Positions 48,268 to 58,015 of a DNA stretch of 64,000 nucleotides are shown piece after piece. Below the pieces are notes generated by a model. The model saw only the letters and a program-made list of their open reading frames with translations. It was not told where the DNA came from and did no database searches. A program made the translations under genes and the position numbers. Every line of letters begins with the position of its first letter. The first letter of the stretch is position 1. The stretch lies in contig NZ_JAHDTH010000010.1 of NCBI RefSeq assembly GCF_018531445.1, positions 1 through 64,000 of the forward strand. The letters run 5' to 3'. Source of the DNA: Pseudonocardia lacus (GTDB taxonomy: Bacteria; Actinomycetota; Actinomycetes; Mycobacteriales; Pseudonocardiaceae).

Positions 48268-49674
48268 TCACGCGAGCGCGGCGGTCACCGGCGCCCAGCG
48301 CGCGACGTCGTCGGGTCCGGCCAGGTCGGGGGGCGACACGAACGCCGTGCGCACGCCGGTCTCGGCGAGGAGGCGGTAGCGGCGCACGTGCTCGGCGGCG
48401 GTGCCGGCGTGGTGGCGGGCGGCGAACGCGGCCGCGCCGGTCCGCCCGCGCAGCCGCTCGACCAGCCGCGCGACGTGCTCCCGGTCGTCGCCGAGCAGGG
48501 GCAGGTCGAGCACCGTGATCCGGTTCTGCTCGCCGACGTCGGCGACCCGGTCGGCGGGCACGTTGCAGGCGTCGCCCGCCGTCGCCGCGATGCGCAGCGT
48601 CCGCCGGCCGGTGCCGCCGATGATGATCGGGAGCGCCCCGACGGGGCGCGGGTAGCAGGTCGTCTCGGGCAGCCCGGCCGCCGGCCCGGTGCCCGGTGCC
48701 CAGAGCGCGCGCAGCGTCGGGACGGCGCGTTCGAGCAGGTCCAGCCGTTCGCGCGGCGAGGGGAAGGCCAGGGCGTGGGCGGCGTGCTCGCGCTCCCACC
48801 AGCCCGCCCCCAGGCCGCAGAAGGCGCGCCCGTCGCTGAGGGCGTCGAGCGTGGCCAGCGCCTTGGCCAGCGGCCCGGCGGGGCGCACGGTGACCGGCGA
48901 GACCAGGGTGCCCAGGTGCAGGGTGGTCGTCGCGCCGGCCAGCAGCCCCAGCGCCACGAGCGGGTCGGGGATCGCCTCGAACGGCCGTCCGACCTGCGGG
49001 ATCTGGATGAGGTGGTCCATCAGGGCCAGCCCGGCGAACCCCGCGCCCTCGGCCGCGACGGCCACGGCGCGCAGCCACGCGGCCGGGTCGTCGCCCCACG
49101 GGAAGCGCGAGACCTGCAGCACGAACGAGAGCCGCCCGGGCTCGGCGAACAGCGGCCGGGCTCCCGCTGGTGCGGCGGCGGGCGCCGGCGCCGCCGCGGC
49201 GGGCGCCGGACCACCCCGCTCGCGCACCACCACGTCCCAGCCCTCGGCGGCGACCTCGGCGGACACCTCCGGCATCCGGCGCAGCTGGGCGGTCAGCGCG
49301 GGCGCGGGGACCGGCCGGTCGCGCTGCCGGTTGCGCGCCCGGCAGAGCGCGCCCGGTGTGTCGAATACCACCGCGACGCAGGGGAGCCCGGTGGCGCGGC
49401 CCGCGGCGAGCCAGTCCCGGCGCCGGCGCGGGTCGAGCCCGAGCGTGTCGACGACGGTGGTGAGCCCGCGCCGCAGCCGGGCCGCCACGACCGCCTCCAG
49501 CACGGCGAAGGCCTCGGTGGTGGCGTCGAGGTCGGCCGGGCCGGTGCCGACCCGCTCGCGCAGCGCGTCGGACGAGACGACCTCCACCTCGCGGTAGCGC
49601 GACGCCGCCCAGGTCGACTTGCCCGCTCCGGCCGGCCCGACGAGCACCACCAGCGCCGGATCGGGCAGCTCCAC
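48268..49674 (-). CDS. Fused AAA nucleotide kinase and luciferase-like oxidoreductase
   Basis: A 468-residue fusion. Residues 1-155 are a P-loop kinase of the polynucleotide-kinase-like type (Walker A GPAGAGKST, SSDALRERVG, TTVVDTLGLDPRRRRDW). An Ala/Pro linker (about 160-175) leads to an LLM-class flavin/F420 oxidoreductase (residues 180-468: LSFVLQVSRFPWGD, GLALMDHLIQIP, TLVSPVTVRPAGPLAKALATL, LSDGRAFCGLGAGW). GTG 49674 (ELPDPALVVLVG) follows a CATACT -10-like box by 7 bases, which suggests a leaderless mRNA; GTG 49704 would add 10 residues. The link between the two activities is unknown. Confidence 0.8.
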   Translation of the reverse strand: MELPDPALVVLVGPAGAGKSTWAASRYREVEVVSSDALRERVGTGPADLDATTEAFAVLEAVVAARLRRGLTTVVDTLGLDPRRRRDWLAAGRATGLPCVAVVFDTPGALCRARNRQRDRPVPAPALTAQLRRMPEVSAEVAAEGWDVVVRERGGPAPAAAAPAPAAAPAGARPLFAEPGRLSFVLQVSRFPWGDDPAAWLRAVAVAAEGAGFAGLALMDHLIQIPQVGRPFEAIPDPLVALGLLAGATTTLHLGTLVSPVTVRPAGPLAKALATLDALSDGRAFCGLGAGWWEREHAAHALAFPSPRERLDLLERAVPTLRALWAPGTGPAAGLPETTCYPRPVGALPIIIGGTGRRTLRIAATAGDACNVPADRVADVGEQNRITVLDLPLLGDDREHVARLVERLRGRTGAAAFAARHHAGTAAEHVRRYRLLAETGVRTAFVSPPDLAGPDDVARWAPVTAALA

Positions 49675-49745
49675 GCGCGGGAGTATGCCGGGTGCCACCC
49701 GCACACCCCGCCCGGCGGGAGGAGGGTCGGTGACAGGATGTCGTG

Positions 49746-50549
49746 ATGGACGTGGCGAACAGGCATCGCGTACGGGTGACCGGGCACGAGGACGGCCCGC
49801 TGCTCCTGCTCGCCCACGGCTTCGGCTGCGACCAGCACATGTGGCGGCTGGTGGAGCCGATCCTGGCGCGGACGTGCCGGCTCGTGCTGTTCGACTTCCC
49901 CGGCGCGGGCGGCTCGCCGGCGTCCGGGTGGAGCGCCGAGCGTTACTCGCGCCTGGACGGGTACGCCGAGGACATGGCCGCGATCTGCCGGGAGCTCGAC
50001 CTGCGCGACGTGGTCGTCGTCGGGCACTCGGTGGCGGCCATGATCGGGGTGCTGGCCGCCGGCCTGGAGCCGGACCGCGTCTCGGGCCTGGTCCTGGTGA
50101 CGCCCTCGCCCCGCTACATCGACGACGAGGGCTACCGCGGGGGCTTCAGCCGGGCCGACATCGACGAGCTGCTCGAGTCGCTGGAGAGCAACTACCTCGG
50201 CTGGTCGGCGGCCATGGCCCCGGTGATCATGGGCAACCCGGAGCGCCCTGAGCTGGGCCAGGAGCTGACCAACAGCTTCTGCCGGATGGACCCGCGCATC
50301 GCGCAGGTGTTCGCCCGCGCGACGTTCCTGTCCGACAGCCGCGACGACCTGGCGACCGTGGCGGTGCCGACGCTGGTCCTGCAGTGCGCGCAGGACGCGA
50401 TCGCCCCGCCGGAGGTCGGCGCCTACGTCCACGAGCACATCCCCGGCAGCCGGCTGGTCACCCTGGACGCGACCGGGCACTGCCCGCAGCTCAGCGCCCC
50501 CGAGCAGACCGCCGCCGCGATCCTGTCCTTCGTCGGGGCCCGGCCGTGA
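49746..50549 (+). CDS. rsbQ: RsbQ-type alpha/beta hydrolase
   Basis: A 267-residue hydrolase that follows Bacillus RsbQ along its length: HGFGCDQHMW, LFDFPGAGGSPASGW, GHSVAAMIGVLA with the catalytic Ser, SPRYIDDEGYRGGF, NYLGWSAAMAPV, QCAQDAIAPPEVGAYV and ATGHCPQL with the His. RsbQ is the small-molecule-binding partner that activates the phosphatase RsbP in the energy-stress branch of general stress control. Here the RsbP-like gene follows after 19 bases. ATG 49746 is used; GTG 49743 directly before it is possible. Confidence 0.85.
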   Translation: MDVANRHRVRVTGHEDGPLLLLAHGFGCDQHMWRLVEPILARTCRLVLFDFPGAGGSPASGWSAERYSRLDGYAEDMAAICRELDLRDVVVVGHSVAAMIGVLAAGLEPDRVSGLVLVTPSPRYIDDEGYRGGFSRADIDELLESLESNYLGWSAAMAPVIMGNPERPELGQELTNSFCRMDPRIAQVFARATFLSDSRDDLATVAVPTLVLQCAQDAIAPPEVGAYVHEHIPGSRLVTLDATGHCPQLSAPEQTAAAILSFVGARP

Positions 50550-50568
50550 GACCGGGGCCGACCGAACC

Positions 50569-51771
50569 GTGAGGGGGCCCGGCGCCGAACTGGTCGAGGC
50601 GGTCCTCGACGAGCAGGCCCGCTCGGCCGAGCTGTACGAGGCCGCGCCGTGCGGCCTGCTCTCGACGCTGCCCGACGGCACCATCGTCCGGATCAACGCG
50701 ACGCTGCTGGGCTGGGTCGGGCGCACCGGGGCCGAGCTGGTCGGGCGGGGGCGGTTCACCGACCTGCTCACGGTGGGTGGGCGCATCCACTACGAGACCC
50801 ACATCGCGCCGCTGCTGGCCATGCAGGGCTCCGTGGGCGGGTTCGCGCTGGAGCTGCGCACGGCGCATGGCAGGCTGCCCGTGCTGGTGTCCGCCGTCGT
50901 GTCGGCGGGGGACGGCGCGGGGCCGTCCCGGGTCCGGTTCGTGGTGTTCGAGGCCAGGGACCGCCGCTCCTACGAGGGCGAGCTGCTGCAGGCCCGCCGC
51001 GAGGCCGACCGGGAGCGCGAGCGGATCCAGCGGTTGGCCACCGTCCTGCAGCGCACGCTGCTGCCGCCCCGGCTGCCCGAGGTGGCGGGCGTGGAGACCG
51101 CCGCGTACTACCACCCGGCCTCGGCCGACGAGGTCGGCGGCGACTTCTACGACGTGTTCGCGCTGCCCGGCGACCGGTGGGGGTTCTTCCTCGGCGACGT
51201 CTGCGGCAAGGGCCCGGGCGCCGCGGCGCTGACCTCGCTCACGCGCTACACGCTGCGCTCCGCGGCCGCCCACGACCCCGACCCGGTCGCCGTCCTGACC
51301 AACCTCGACGCCGTGCTGGCCCAGGAGCACGACCGGGGCAACCCGAAGTTCTGCACCGTCGTCTACGGGGTCCTGCGCACGGCGGGGGAGGCGGTCGAGA
51401 TGGTGCTGGCCTCCGGCGGGCACCCCCCGCCGCTGGTGCTGCGGGCCGACGGCGCCGTCGACGTGGTGGACCTGGTCGGCGGCCAGCTCGTCGGCGCCGT
51501 GCCCGAGCCCCGGTTCACCCGGGCCGACCTGCGGCTCGTGCCCGGCGACACGCTGCTGCTCTACACCGACGGGCTGATCGAGGCCCGCGTCGACGGTGGC
51601 GCCCGCTACGAGGAGGACGACCTCCTGCGGTTCGCCGGGGCGCTCGCGCCCGCCCCGCCGGCCACGGTCGTCGAGGCGATCGCCGCGCTGCTGGAGGACT
51701 TCGGCGACGGCCTCGACGACGACGCCGCGCTGCTGGCCATCGGTCCGCGACGCCGCGGCGCGCCGGGCTGA
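50569..51771 (+). CDS. rsbP: RsbP-type PAS/PP2C phosphatase
   Basis: A 400-residue protein: a PAS domain (about 18-130, LYEAAPCGLLSTLPDGTIVRIN in pattern), a coiled linker (residues 135-165, RREADRERERIQRLATVLQ) and a PP2C/SpoIIE phosphatase domain (VGGDFYDVFAL, FFLGDVCGKGPGAA, LASGGHPPPLVLR, LLLYTDGLIEAR, DDDAALLAIG) with the metal-binding Asp residues. RsbP dephosphorylates an anti-anti-sigma factor; its target is not in this window. GTG 50569. It is paired with the RsbQ gene, so the PAS domain likely receives the RsbQ signal. Confidence 0.85.
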   Translation: MRGPGAELVEAVLDEQARSAELYEAAPCGLLSTLPDGTIVRINATLLGWVGRTGAELVGRGRFTDLLTVGGRIHYETHIAPLLAMQGSVGGFALELRTAHGRLPVLVSAVVSAGDGAGPSRVRFVVFEARDRRSYEGELLQARREADRERERIQRLATVLQRTLLPPRLPEVAGVETAAYYHPASADEVGGDFYDVFALPGDRWGFFLGDVCGKGPGAAALTSLTRYTLRSAAAHDPDPVAVLTNLDAVLAQEHDRGNPKFCTVVYGVLRTAGEAVEMVLASGGHPPPLVLRADGAVDVVDLVGGQLVGAVPEPRFTRADLRLVPGDTLLLYTDGLIEARVDGGARYEEDDLLRFAGALAPAPPATVVEAIAALLEDFGDGLDDDAALLAIGPRRRGAPG

Positions 51772-51785
51772 TCGCGGCCCCCCGG

Positions 51786-53960
51786 TCAGCCGGCCAGCCG
51801 CGCCGGTGTCGCCAGCGCCTCGGTCAGCAGCGCGACGAGCGCCTCCAGCTGGACGTCGGTCGACGCGCCGACCTCCTCCTCGGAGCCGTCGAGCGCCTGG
51901 GCGGCCAGGCCGGCCTTGCTGTCGATCAGCCCGGCGATGCGGGCGTCGATCGTCTGCGCGGCGATGATGCGCCAGGCCGTGACCGGCTGGTCCTGGCCGA
52001 TGCGGTGGCTGCGGTCGATGGCCTGGGTCTGCTCGGCCGCCGTCCAGGACAGCTCCGCGAGCACCACGTTGGAGGCGACCTGCAGGTTGATGCCGACACC
52101 GGCCGCGGTCAGCGAGCAGACGATGACCGCGACGTCGGGGTCGTCGACGAAGGCGTCGATGTTCTTCTGCCGCGCGCCGGGCGTCTGGTCGCCGCGGATC
52201 GAGGAGAACCGCACGCCCTGGCGGGTGAAGAGCTCCTCGGCGTCGTCCATGACGTCGACGTGCTTGGCGAAGAAGACCACCTTGCCCGCGCTGCGGGCGA
52301 GCTGGGCCGCGTAGTCGGCGGCGAGCCCGGCCTTGGCCCGGCCGATGCGCCGCATCATGGTGAACACGTTGTCGCCCGACGGCGACGAGTTCGCCTCCTT
52401 GAGCTCCCGCCTGGCCACCTTGCGCACGAGCTCGTGGTCGATGCCGTCGAGCCCGACGACGCCGGCGTCGGACCGGCGCCCGGCCAGGGCGGCCTCGTAC
52501 CGCGACACCAGCCGGGCCGCGAGGTCGCGCTCGGCGGCGCGGATCGACCGGCCGGCCGCGCCGTCCAGCTCCACGGGCAGGTCGGCGATGCGCCGCGCCG
52601 GGATGTCCGCGGCGACGTCGACCTTGCGCCGACGGACGATGCCCAGGTCGACGACGCACTTGCGGGCGGAGGTGTAGAACCCCGGGTCGGCGGGGGTGAG
52701 GCCGGTCGCGTCGAGGGCGGCCATCAGCTCACCGAGCGGCTTCTTCTCGTCGATCCAGCCGAGGAACTGCCAGATCGCTCGGAAGTCCTCGATGTCGTTG
52801 ATCAGCGGGGTGCCGGTCAGCGCCATCAGCAGCGGGTCCGCGGTGAACGACCGGATGCGCTCGGAGAGCTCCAGGACGTGGCGCGAGCGCAGCGAAGCCT
52901 TGTTCTTGATGAAGTGCGCCTCGTCGACGACCATGCCGCGGAAGCCGAAGTCACCGAGCCACCCGACGTGGCGGTCGAGCACCTCGTAGTTGACGACGAC
53001 GATGTCGGCGAAGCCGTCGATCGAGTCGCCGTCGCCGTGGATCACGGTGGCCGTGCGGTGCGGCGTCCACAGCCCGGCCTCGCGCGCCCAGTTGGTCTTG
53101 ACGACGTTCGGCACGACGACGAGCAGCGGGTAGGCGTTCGCCGCCTCCGCGGCCAGCAGCGACTGGGCGGTCTTGCCCAGGCCGGGCTCGTCGGCGAGCA
53201 GGAAGGTGCGGTGCCCGGCGGACGCCGCGGCGACCAGCTGGGCCTGGTGGGGCATGAGCTCGAGGCCGGGCGGGGTGAAGCGGGAGGTCGGGAAGGGCAG
53301 GTCCATGCACGCCGGGGTGCCGGCGCCGGCGCGCTCGAACGAGCTGAGCAGCGGGCCGATCAGCTCCCAGCTGGCCAGCCGCGTCGCGCGCGGCGCGCTC
53401 TGGCGGACGACCGCCCGGTCGGGCGCCAGGAAGGGGTTGGCCAGCTGGCGCGAGATGACCGACTGCGGCACGACCCGGTGCTTGGCCGGCTCGGCGTCGG
53501 GGCGCTCCACCGCCGCGACGGGCTCGGGGGCGGTCTCGATGCCGGCCTCGCGCAGCATCTCCCGCTTGAGCGACCTGGCCGCGTCGGTGACGACGGCGTC
53601 CTCGGCGAGCAGCGCCATGAGGTCGGAATCACGCACGGCGGTCTTCGCCAGGATCGTCGCGATGCCGTCGAGGCGCTTGAGCTGCTCGGTGCGGTGCGCC
53701 TCGGTGGCGGTCGCGTCCTCGCGGAGCCGGGCGCGCTCCTCGCGCAGCAGCAGCGCGACGACCTGGAACTTGGTGCGCGTCGTGGGGGACACCCGGCCGT
53801 TGCGGATGGCCGTCTCGACCTCCCGGACGGCGCGGGCGGCCACCGAGATCACGTCGTCGCGGTCGCGGCCGCGTCGCCGATCCCTCGGGGCGTTCCGGCG
53901 AGCCCTGGTCTGGGGCTGGCCTCGTCGAGCCACTAACTCCTCCTCCGGCGTGCCCGGCAC
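51786..53960 (-). CDS. SNF2-family DEAD/DEAH helicase
   Basis: A 724-residue SNF2-like ATPase. Motif I is ADEPGLGKTAQ, motif II is VVDEAHFIKN, motif III lies in LMALTGTPLIND, and the second RecA domain has VFFAKHVDVMDDAEEL, SLTAAGVGINLQ and QAIDRSHRIGQDQPV. Residues 1-200 are charged and helical with no clear domain. The protein is probably a DNA translocase in repair or chromatin remodelling. No methylase or nuclease partner is adjacent, so a phage-defence role is not supported. GTG 53960. The 197 bases upstream hold no gene that I can support. Confidence 0.85.
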   Translation of the reverse strand: MPGTPEEELVARRGQPQTRARRNAPRDRRRGRDRDDVISVAARAVREVETAIRNGRVSPTTRTKFQVVALLLREERARLREDATATEAHRTEQLKRLDGIATILAKTAVRDSDLMALLAEDAVVTDAARSLKREMLREAGIETAPEPVAAVERPDAEPAKHRVVPQSVISRQLANPFLAPDRAVVRQSAPRATRLASWELIGPLLSSFERAGAGTPACMDLPFPTSRFTPPGLELMPHQAQLVAAASAGHRTFLLADEPGLGKTAQSLLAAEAANAYPLLVVVPNVVKTNWAREAGLWTPHRTATVIHGDGDSIDGFADIVVVNYEVLDRHVGWLGDFGFRGMVVDEAHFIKNKASLRSRHVLELSERIRSFTADPLLMALTGTPLINDIEDFRAIWQFLGWIDEKKPLGELMAALDATGLTPADPGFYTSARKCVVDLGIVRRRKVDVAADIPARRIADLPVELDGAAGRSIRAAERDLAARLVSRYEAALAGRRSDAGVVGLDGIDHELVRKVARRELKEANSSPSGDNVFTMMRRIGRAKAGLAADYAAQLARSAGKVVFFAKHVDVMDDAEELFTRQGVRFSSIRGDQTPGARQKNIDAFVDDPDVAVIVCSLTAAGVGINLQVASNVVLAELSWTAAEQTQAIDRSHRIGQDQPVTAWRIIAAQTIDARIAGLIDSKAGLAAQALDGSEEEVGASTDVQLEALVALLTEALATPARLAG

Positions 53961-54157
53961 GGCCGTCGATGACGGACCGTCCGCGCACAGTGCTGCGGTC
54001 GGGCGGTGGGTGGGTGTCGCGGGACGAGGGCCGAGTGGCTCCTCCGTGACATGCCCGGCGGCGACCGTCGAAGGTCGTTGTCACCCACCGCACTGGGTCG
54101 ACCGCGGCCGGACGAACGGCGTCCGTGCGGGTCGACCCCCGCGAGCTTAGCGCAGGC

Positions 54158-55444
54158 TCACGCGAACGCGCTGATCCCGGTGATCGCCCGCCCGACGATC
54201 AGCGACTGCACCGAGTCGGTGCCCTCGTAGGTGTAGACGGCCTCGATGTCGGCGTGGTGGCGGGCGACGTGGTGGTCGAGCAGGATCCCGTTGCCGCCCA
54301 GCACGTCGCGGGCCATCGCGCACACCCGGCGGGCCGCCGAGGCGGTGGCCAGCTTGGTCAGCGCCGCGTGCTCCAGCGCGGCCCGGCCCTGCTCCTGCAG
54401 CTGCGACATCCGCACGCACATGGTCTGCATGCCGGTGATGTCGGCGAGCATGTGCGAGAGCTTGTCCTGCACGAGCTGGAAGGCGGCCAGCGGGCGGCCG
54501 AACTGCTCGCGGCGCAGGGCGTAGGTGACCGCGGCGTCGTAGGCGGCCACGGCGTGCCCGAGCGCCTCCCAGGCCACGGTCTGGCGCGACTTGGCCAGCA
54601 CCCGGTTGGTGTCGGCGAAGCTGCGGGCCAGTTCGAGGCGGCAGTCGCCGTCGACGCGCACGCCGTCGAGCTCGATCTGGGCCTGCCAGACCGCCCGGTT
54701 CGCGGTCTTGCCGGTGATCCGGCGGGCCGCGTACCCGGGCACCGGATCGCCCGCGCCGTCGGCGTGGTCCACGACGAACGCCCCGACCTGCCCGTCGTCG
54801 TCGCGGGCCCACACGACCACGACGTCGGCGACGGTGCCGTTGCCGATCCAGCGCTTGCGGCCGTGCAGGGTCCAGGAGCCGTCGGGCTCGCGGTGCGCGC
54901 GGGTGTCGAGGCGCACGACGTCGGAGCCGTGCTCGGGCTCGGTGAGCGCGAACGCCCCGATCCGACGCACCGCGGCCATGTCGGGCAGCCAGCGCTGTCG
55001 CTGCTCGGCCGAGCCGAGCAGCCCGATGGTGGTCATCGCCAGCCCGGAGTGGACGCCGTGGAAGGTCGAGACGCTGCCGTCGCCGCGCGCGAACTCGGCG
55101 GTGACCATGCCCTCGGCCAGCGGCGACAGGCCCGGGCAGCCGTCGCCGTCCAGGGCCCCGCCGGCCACCCCGAGCGCGGCGTAGGCGGGCAGCAGCGGCG
55201 CCGGGAACTCCGCGCGCTCCCAGTAGTCGTTGGCCACCGGGGCCACGACCTCGTCGCTGAACTCCCGGACCCGGCGCAGCACCTCCCGCTCCCGGGCGTC
55301 GAGGTGCTCCTCGACGTGGAAGAAGTCGGTGCCCCGGGACCGGGCGAGGTCGTCGCCGGGCACCGGGGTCACCTCGGTCTCGGCGGGGGCGGGGTGGGGG
55401 TTCTCCCCGGTGGGCGGGGCGGAGACGGTGGTCGGGTCGGTCAC
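54158..55444 (-). CDS. Acyl-CoA dehydrogenase, glutaryl-CoA-dehydrogenase-like
   Basis: A 428-residue acyl-CoA dehydrogenase. Landmarks are RRIGAFALTEPEHGSDV, WTLHGRKRWIGNGTVADVVVVWAR in pattern, the Gly-rich ARDVLGGNGILLDHHVARH and YTYEGTDSVQSLIVGRAITG with the catalytic Glu in YEGT. Lys/Arg residues and the YEGT ending resemble glutaryl-CoA dehydrogenase and related decarboxylating enzymes. GTG 55444 has GGAGG upstream; the frame is open further but reads as non-coding. It needs FAD and an electron-transfer flavoprotein that is not in this window. Confidence 0.85.
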   Translation of the reverse strand: MTDPTTVSAPPTGENPHPAPAETEVTPVPGDDLARSRGTDFFHVEEHLDAREREVLRRVREFSDEVVAPVANDYWERAEFPAPLLPAYAALGVAGGALDGDGCPGLSPLAEGMVTAEFARGDGSVSTFHGVHSGLAMTTIGLLGSAEQRQRWLPDMAAVRRIGAFALTEPEHGSDVVRLDTRAHREPDGSWTLHGRKRWIGNGTVADVVVVWARDDDGQVGAFVVDHADGAGDPVPGYAARRITGKTANRAVWQAQIELDGVRVDGDCRLELARSFADTNRVLAKSRQTVAWEALGHAVAAYDAAVTYALRREQFGRPLAAFQLVQDKLSHMLADITGMQTMCVRMSQLQEQGRAALEHAALTKLATASAARRVCAMARDVLGGNGILLDHHVARHHADIEAVYTYEGTDSVQSLIVGRAITGISAFA

Positions 55445-55516
55445 TGCTGCCTCCGGTCGACACGTGGGTGCGCCGAGCAGATCACGACGGCGCCCGTCCG
55501 GCACCCCGAGCGGGGC

Positions 55517-56401
55517 TCAGGCGCCCAGCAGCGTGACCAGGACGTCGCGGGACCGGGTCCACAGCAGCGAGCCCCCCTCCTCGGGCAGCAGGTGCAGGCG
55601 GCCGCGCGGGAAGCGCTCGGCGAGGGTGCGGCCGTGGTCGGGGGAGTGCACGGTGCTGGTGTCGAGGGCGCCGTACCAGAGGTCGACGGGCACCGCGATC
55701 CCCTCGGGTGGCACCGGCCATGGCCCGAGGGCCAGCACCAGGTCCCGGGCGTAGCCGGCGGGTCCCTGGGCGAAGCCCTCGGCCAGGGCGGTGCGGTAGG
55801 CCGGCGCGAAGTCGGCGCCGGCGTAGCGGGCGGCGTCGACGGGGCCGCTGGTGGAGACGGTGAGGTCCCACAGCAGGTCCGGTCCGGCCCACCGCGGCAC
55901 TTCCCGCTCGAACTCCGCCGGGTCGTCGGCGACCGCGTCGACCATCGCGCGGACCTCGGGCACCAGGTGCTCGCGCATCGCCGCCAGGTCGTCCTGCCCG
56001 GACACCAGCGCGGCCGCCCGGACGGTGCCGGCCCCGGCGAGGGCGGCGGCGAAGACCGCGCCCTGGGAGAAGCCGACCACGCGGACGTCGCTGGTGTCGG
56101 CGCCGCGCCCGGCGCCGACATCGGCGACGAGGTGCGCGACGTCGTCGCACCAGTCGGTCAGGGTGCGGCCGGGCCGGGGTGAGGAGCGGCCCAGCCCGGG
56201 GCGGTCGATGCCGACCAGCCGGACGCCGAGGTCGTGCAGGTCGTCGGTGCCGAAGCCGAGCGAGCCGCTGCTGCCCGCGCCGGGGCAGTACAGGACGGTC
56301 CGGCCGGTCTCCGGCCCCCAGGAGGTCCAGGCCAGGACCCGCCCGTCGGGGAGGGTGGTCGCGGCGGGGGTGCCGGGGGTGGGGGAAGAGCCGTTCACCA
56401 C
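55517..56401 (-). CDS. Alpha/beta hydrolase with missing catalytic His
   Basis: A 294-residue alpha/beta hydrolase: VLYCPGAGSSGS, IDRPGLGRSSPRPG, nucleophile VVGFSQGAVFAAAL with Ser, and an acid near LWYGALDTST. The position where the catalytic His is expected reads LLPEEGGSLLW, with Gly where relatives have His. The enzyme may be inactive, may use another His (for example in HSPDHGRTL), or may have another role. It lies 22 bases downstream of the SelO gene on the same strand. Two GTG starts are adjacent (56401 and 56398). Confidence 0.75.
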   Translation of the reverse strand: MVNGSSPTPGTPAATTLPDGRVLAWTSWGPETGRTVLYCPGAGSSGSLGFGTDDLHDLGVRLVGIDRPGLGRSSPRPGRTLTDWCDDVAHLVADVGAGRGADTSDVRVVGFSQGAVFAAALAGAGTVRAAALVSGQDDLAAMREHLVPEVRAMVDAVADDPAEFEREVPRWAGPDLLWDLTVSTSGPVDAARYAGADFAPAYRTALAEGFAQGPAGYARDLVLALGPWPVPPEGIAVPVDLWYGALDTSTVHSPDHGRTLAERFPRGRLHLLPEEGGSLLWTRSRDVLVTLLGA

Positions 56402-56423
56402 CGGATCTTCCCCCGCGGTGGGG

Positions 56424-57869
56424 TCAGGTGCCGCAGTAGGTGACGTGCGGCGGGCAGCCCGCCGGCGCCGGCTCGGCGTAGCGCTGCAGGCCCGGCCGCT
56501 CGTCGAAGGGGCGGGCCAGCACGTCGAGCAGCTGCCGGAACGAGGTCGTGTCGCCCGCGGTCGCCTCGGTGAGCGCCTGCTCGACGAGGTGGTTGCGCGG
56601 GACGTAGACGGGGTTCACCCGGTCCATCGCCGCGGCCACGGCGGCCCGGTCGGCCGGCAGCAGCGCCTCGCGGCGGGCGGCCCACGCGTCGAACGGCTCG
56701 GGCTCGGCGAACAGCGACCGCGCGGTGCCGGCCGACAGCGCCCGGAAGAACGTGGTGAAGTCGACGCGCTGGGCGCGCATCAGCTCCAGCAGGTCGGTCA
56801 CCAGGTCCGGGTCCGGCTCGGCGAGCCCGAGCTTGGCGGCGCTGCCCCGCGCCCAGTGCCGCCGGTAGGTCTCGGCGAACCCGCTCAGGACCGCCGTCGC
56901 GGCCTCGACCGCCGCGTCGGCGTCGGCGTCGATCAGCGGCAGCAGCGCCTCGCCGAGCCGGGCGAGGTTCCACTGCACGATGCCGGGCTGGTTGCCGTAG
57001 GCGTAGCGGCCGGCGTGGTCGATGGAGCTGAACACGGTGGCCGGGTCGAAGGCGTCCATGTACGCGCAGGGCCCGTAGTCGATGGTCTCGCCGGAGATCG
57101 TGGTGTTGTCGGTGTTCAGCACGCCGTGCACGAAGCCGACCAGCATCCACCGCGAGACGAGCTCGGCCTGGGCGTCGACGACGTGGCGGTACAGCCGCAG
57201 GTACCGGTCGGGCCCGTCGCCCGCCGCGGGGTGGTGGCGGGCGATGGCGTGGTCGGCGAGGGCCCGCAGGACGTCCAGGTCGCCCGAGGCGGCGGCGTAC
57301 TGGAACGTGCCGACGCGCAGGTGGCTCGCGGCGACGCGGCAGAGCACCGCACCGGGCAGCGGACCCTCCTCGCGCAGCACCTCCTCGCCGGTGGCGACGA
57401 CCGACAGGGCCCGCGTCGTCGGGATCCCCAGCGCGTGGTTGGCCTCGCCCATCAGGTACTCGCGCAGCATCGGCCCCACCGCCGCCCTGCCGTCGCCGCC
57501 GCGGGCGAACGGCGTGCGGCCGGACCCCTTGAGGTGCAGGTCGCGGCGCCGGCCCGCGGTGTCGGTCACCTCGCCGAGCAGCAGCGCCCGCCCGTCGCCC
57601 AGGCGCGGCACGTAGCCGCCGAACTGGTGCCCGGCGTAGGCCTGCGCCACCGGGACGACCCCGTCGGGCAGGCCGTGGCCGGTCAGCAGCGCCACGCCCG
57701 CCGGTTCGCGCAGCGCGGCCGGGTCGACCCCCAGCTCCGCGGCCAACCCCTCGTTGAGCACCAGCAGCTCCGGGTGCGGCGCGGGCGCGGCCGACCACGG
57801 CACCGACAGGGCCGGCACGTCGCGGGCGTAGGTGTCGTCGAAGTCGAACAGCATCCGCGCGACGGTCAT
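56424..57869 (-). CDS. selO: SelO/YdiU-family protein adenylyltransferase
   Basis: A 481-residue SelO (UPF0061) pseudokinase that transfers AMP to protein substrates. Typical blocks are [21 protein letters not shown], split here as AYAGHQFGG and [12 protein letters not shown]; then [61 protein letters not shown] in pattern, [11 protein letters not shown], and [12 protein letters not shown] near the end. The C-terminus ends in Cys-Gly-Thr, the Cys matching the place where animal SelO has selenocysteine. In bacteria it is linked to oxidative-stress control of redox proteins. ATG 57869. Confidence 0.9.
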   Translation of the reverse strand: MTVARMLFDFDDTYARDVPALSVPWSAAPAPHPELLVLNEGLAAELGVDPAALREPAGVALLTGHGLPDGVVPVAQAYAGHQFGGYVPRLGDGRALLLGEVTDTAGRRRDLHLKGSGRTPFARGGDGRAAVGPMLREYLMGEANHALGIPTTRALSVVATGEEVLREEGPLPGAVLCRVAASHLRVGTFQYAAASGDLDVLRALADHAIARHHPAAGDGPDRYLRLYRHVVDAQAELVSRWMLVGFVHGVLNTDNTTISGETIDYGPCAYMDAFDPATVFSSIDHAGRYAYGNQPGIVQWNLARLGEALLPLIDADADAAVEAATAVLSGFAETYRRHWARGSAAKLGLAEPDPDLVTDLLELMRAQRVDFTTFFRALSAGTARSLFAEPEPFDAWAARREALLPADRAAVAAAMDRVNPVYVPRNHLVEQALTEATAGDTTSFRQLLDVLARPFDERPGLQRYAEPAPAGCPPHVTYCGT

Positions 57870-58015
57870 CCCCCGAGGCTACGTCCGGCCGGCGCCTCGT
57901 CGCACGACGAGCGGCGGGCCCCCGGGTTCCGGAGGGACCGACTCCGTAGGGTGACGGCAGGGTCGCCCCGGATCATCCGGGTCGGCGACGTCGGGTCTCG
58001 GGGGGAGCACCGATC

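Noticed and set aside
51786-53960. Phage-defence helicase system
   Set aside because: No methylase, nuclease or other defence gene is adjacent, and the neighbours are ordinary metabolic and stress genes.
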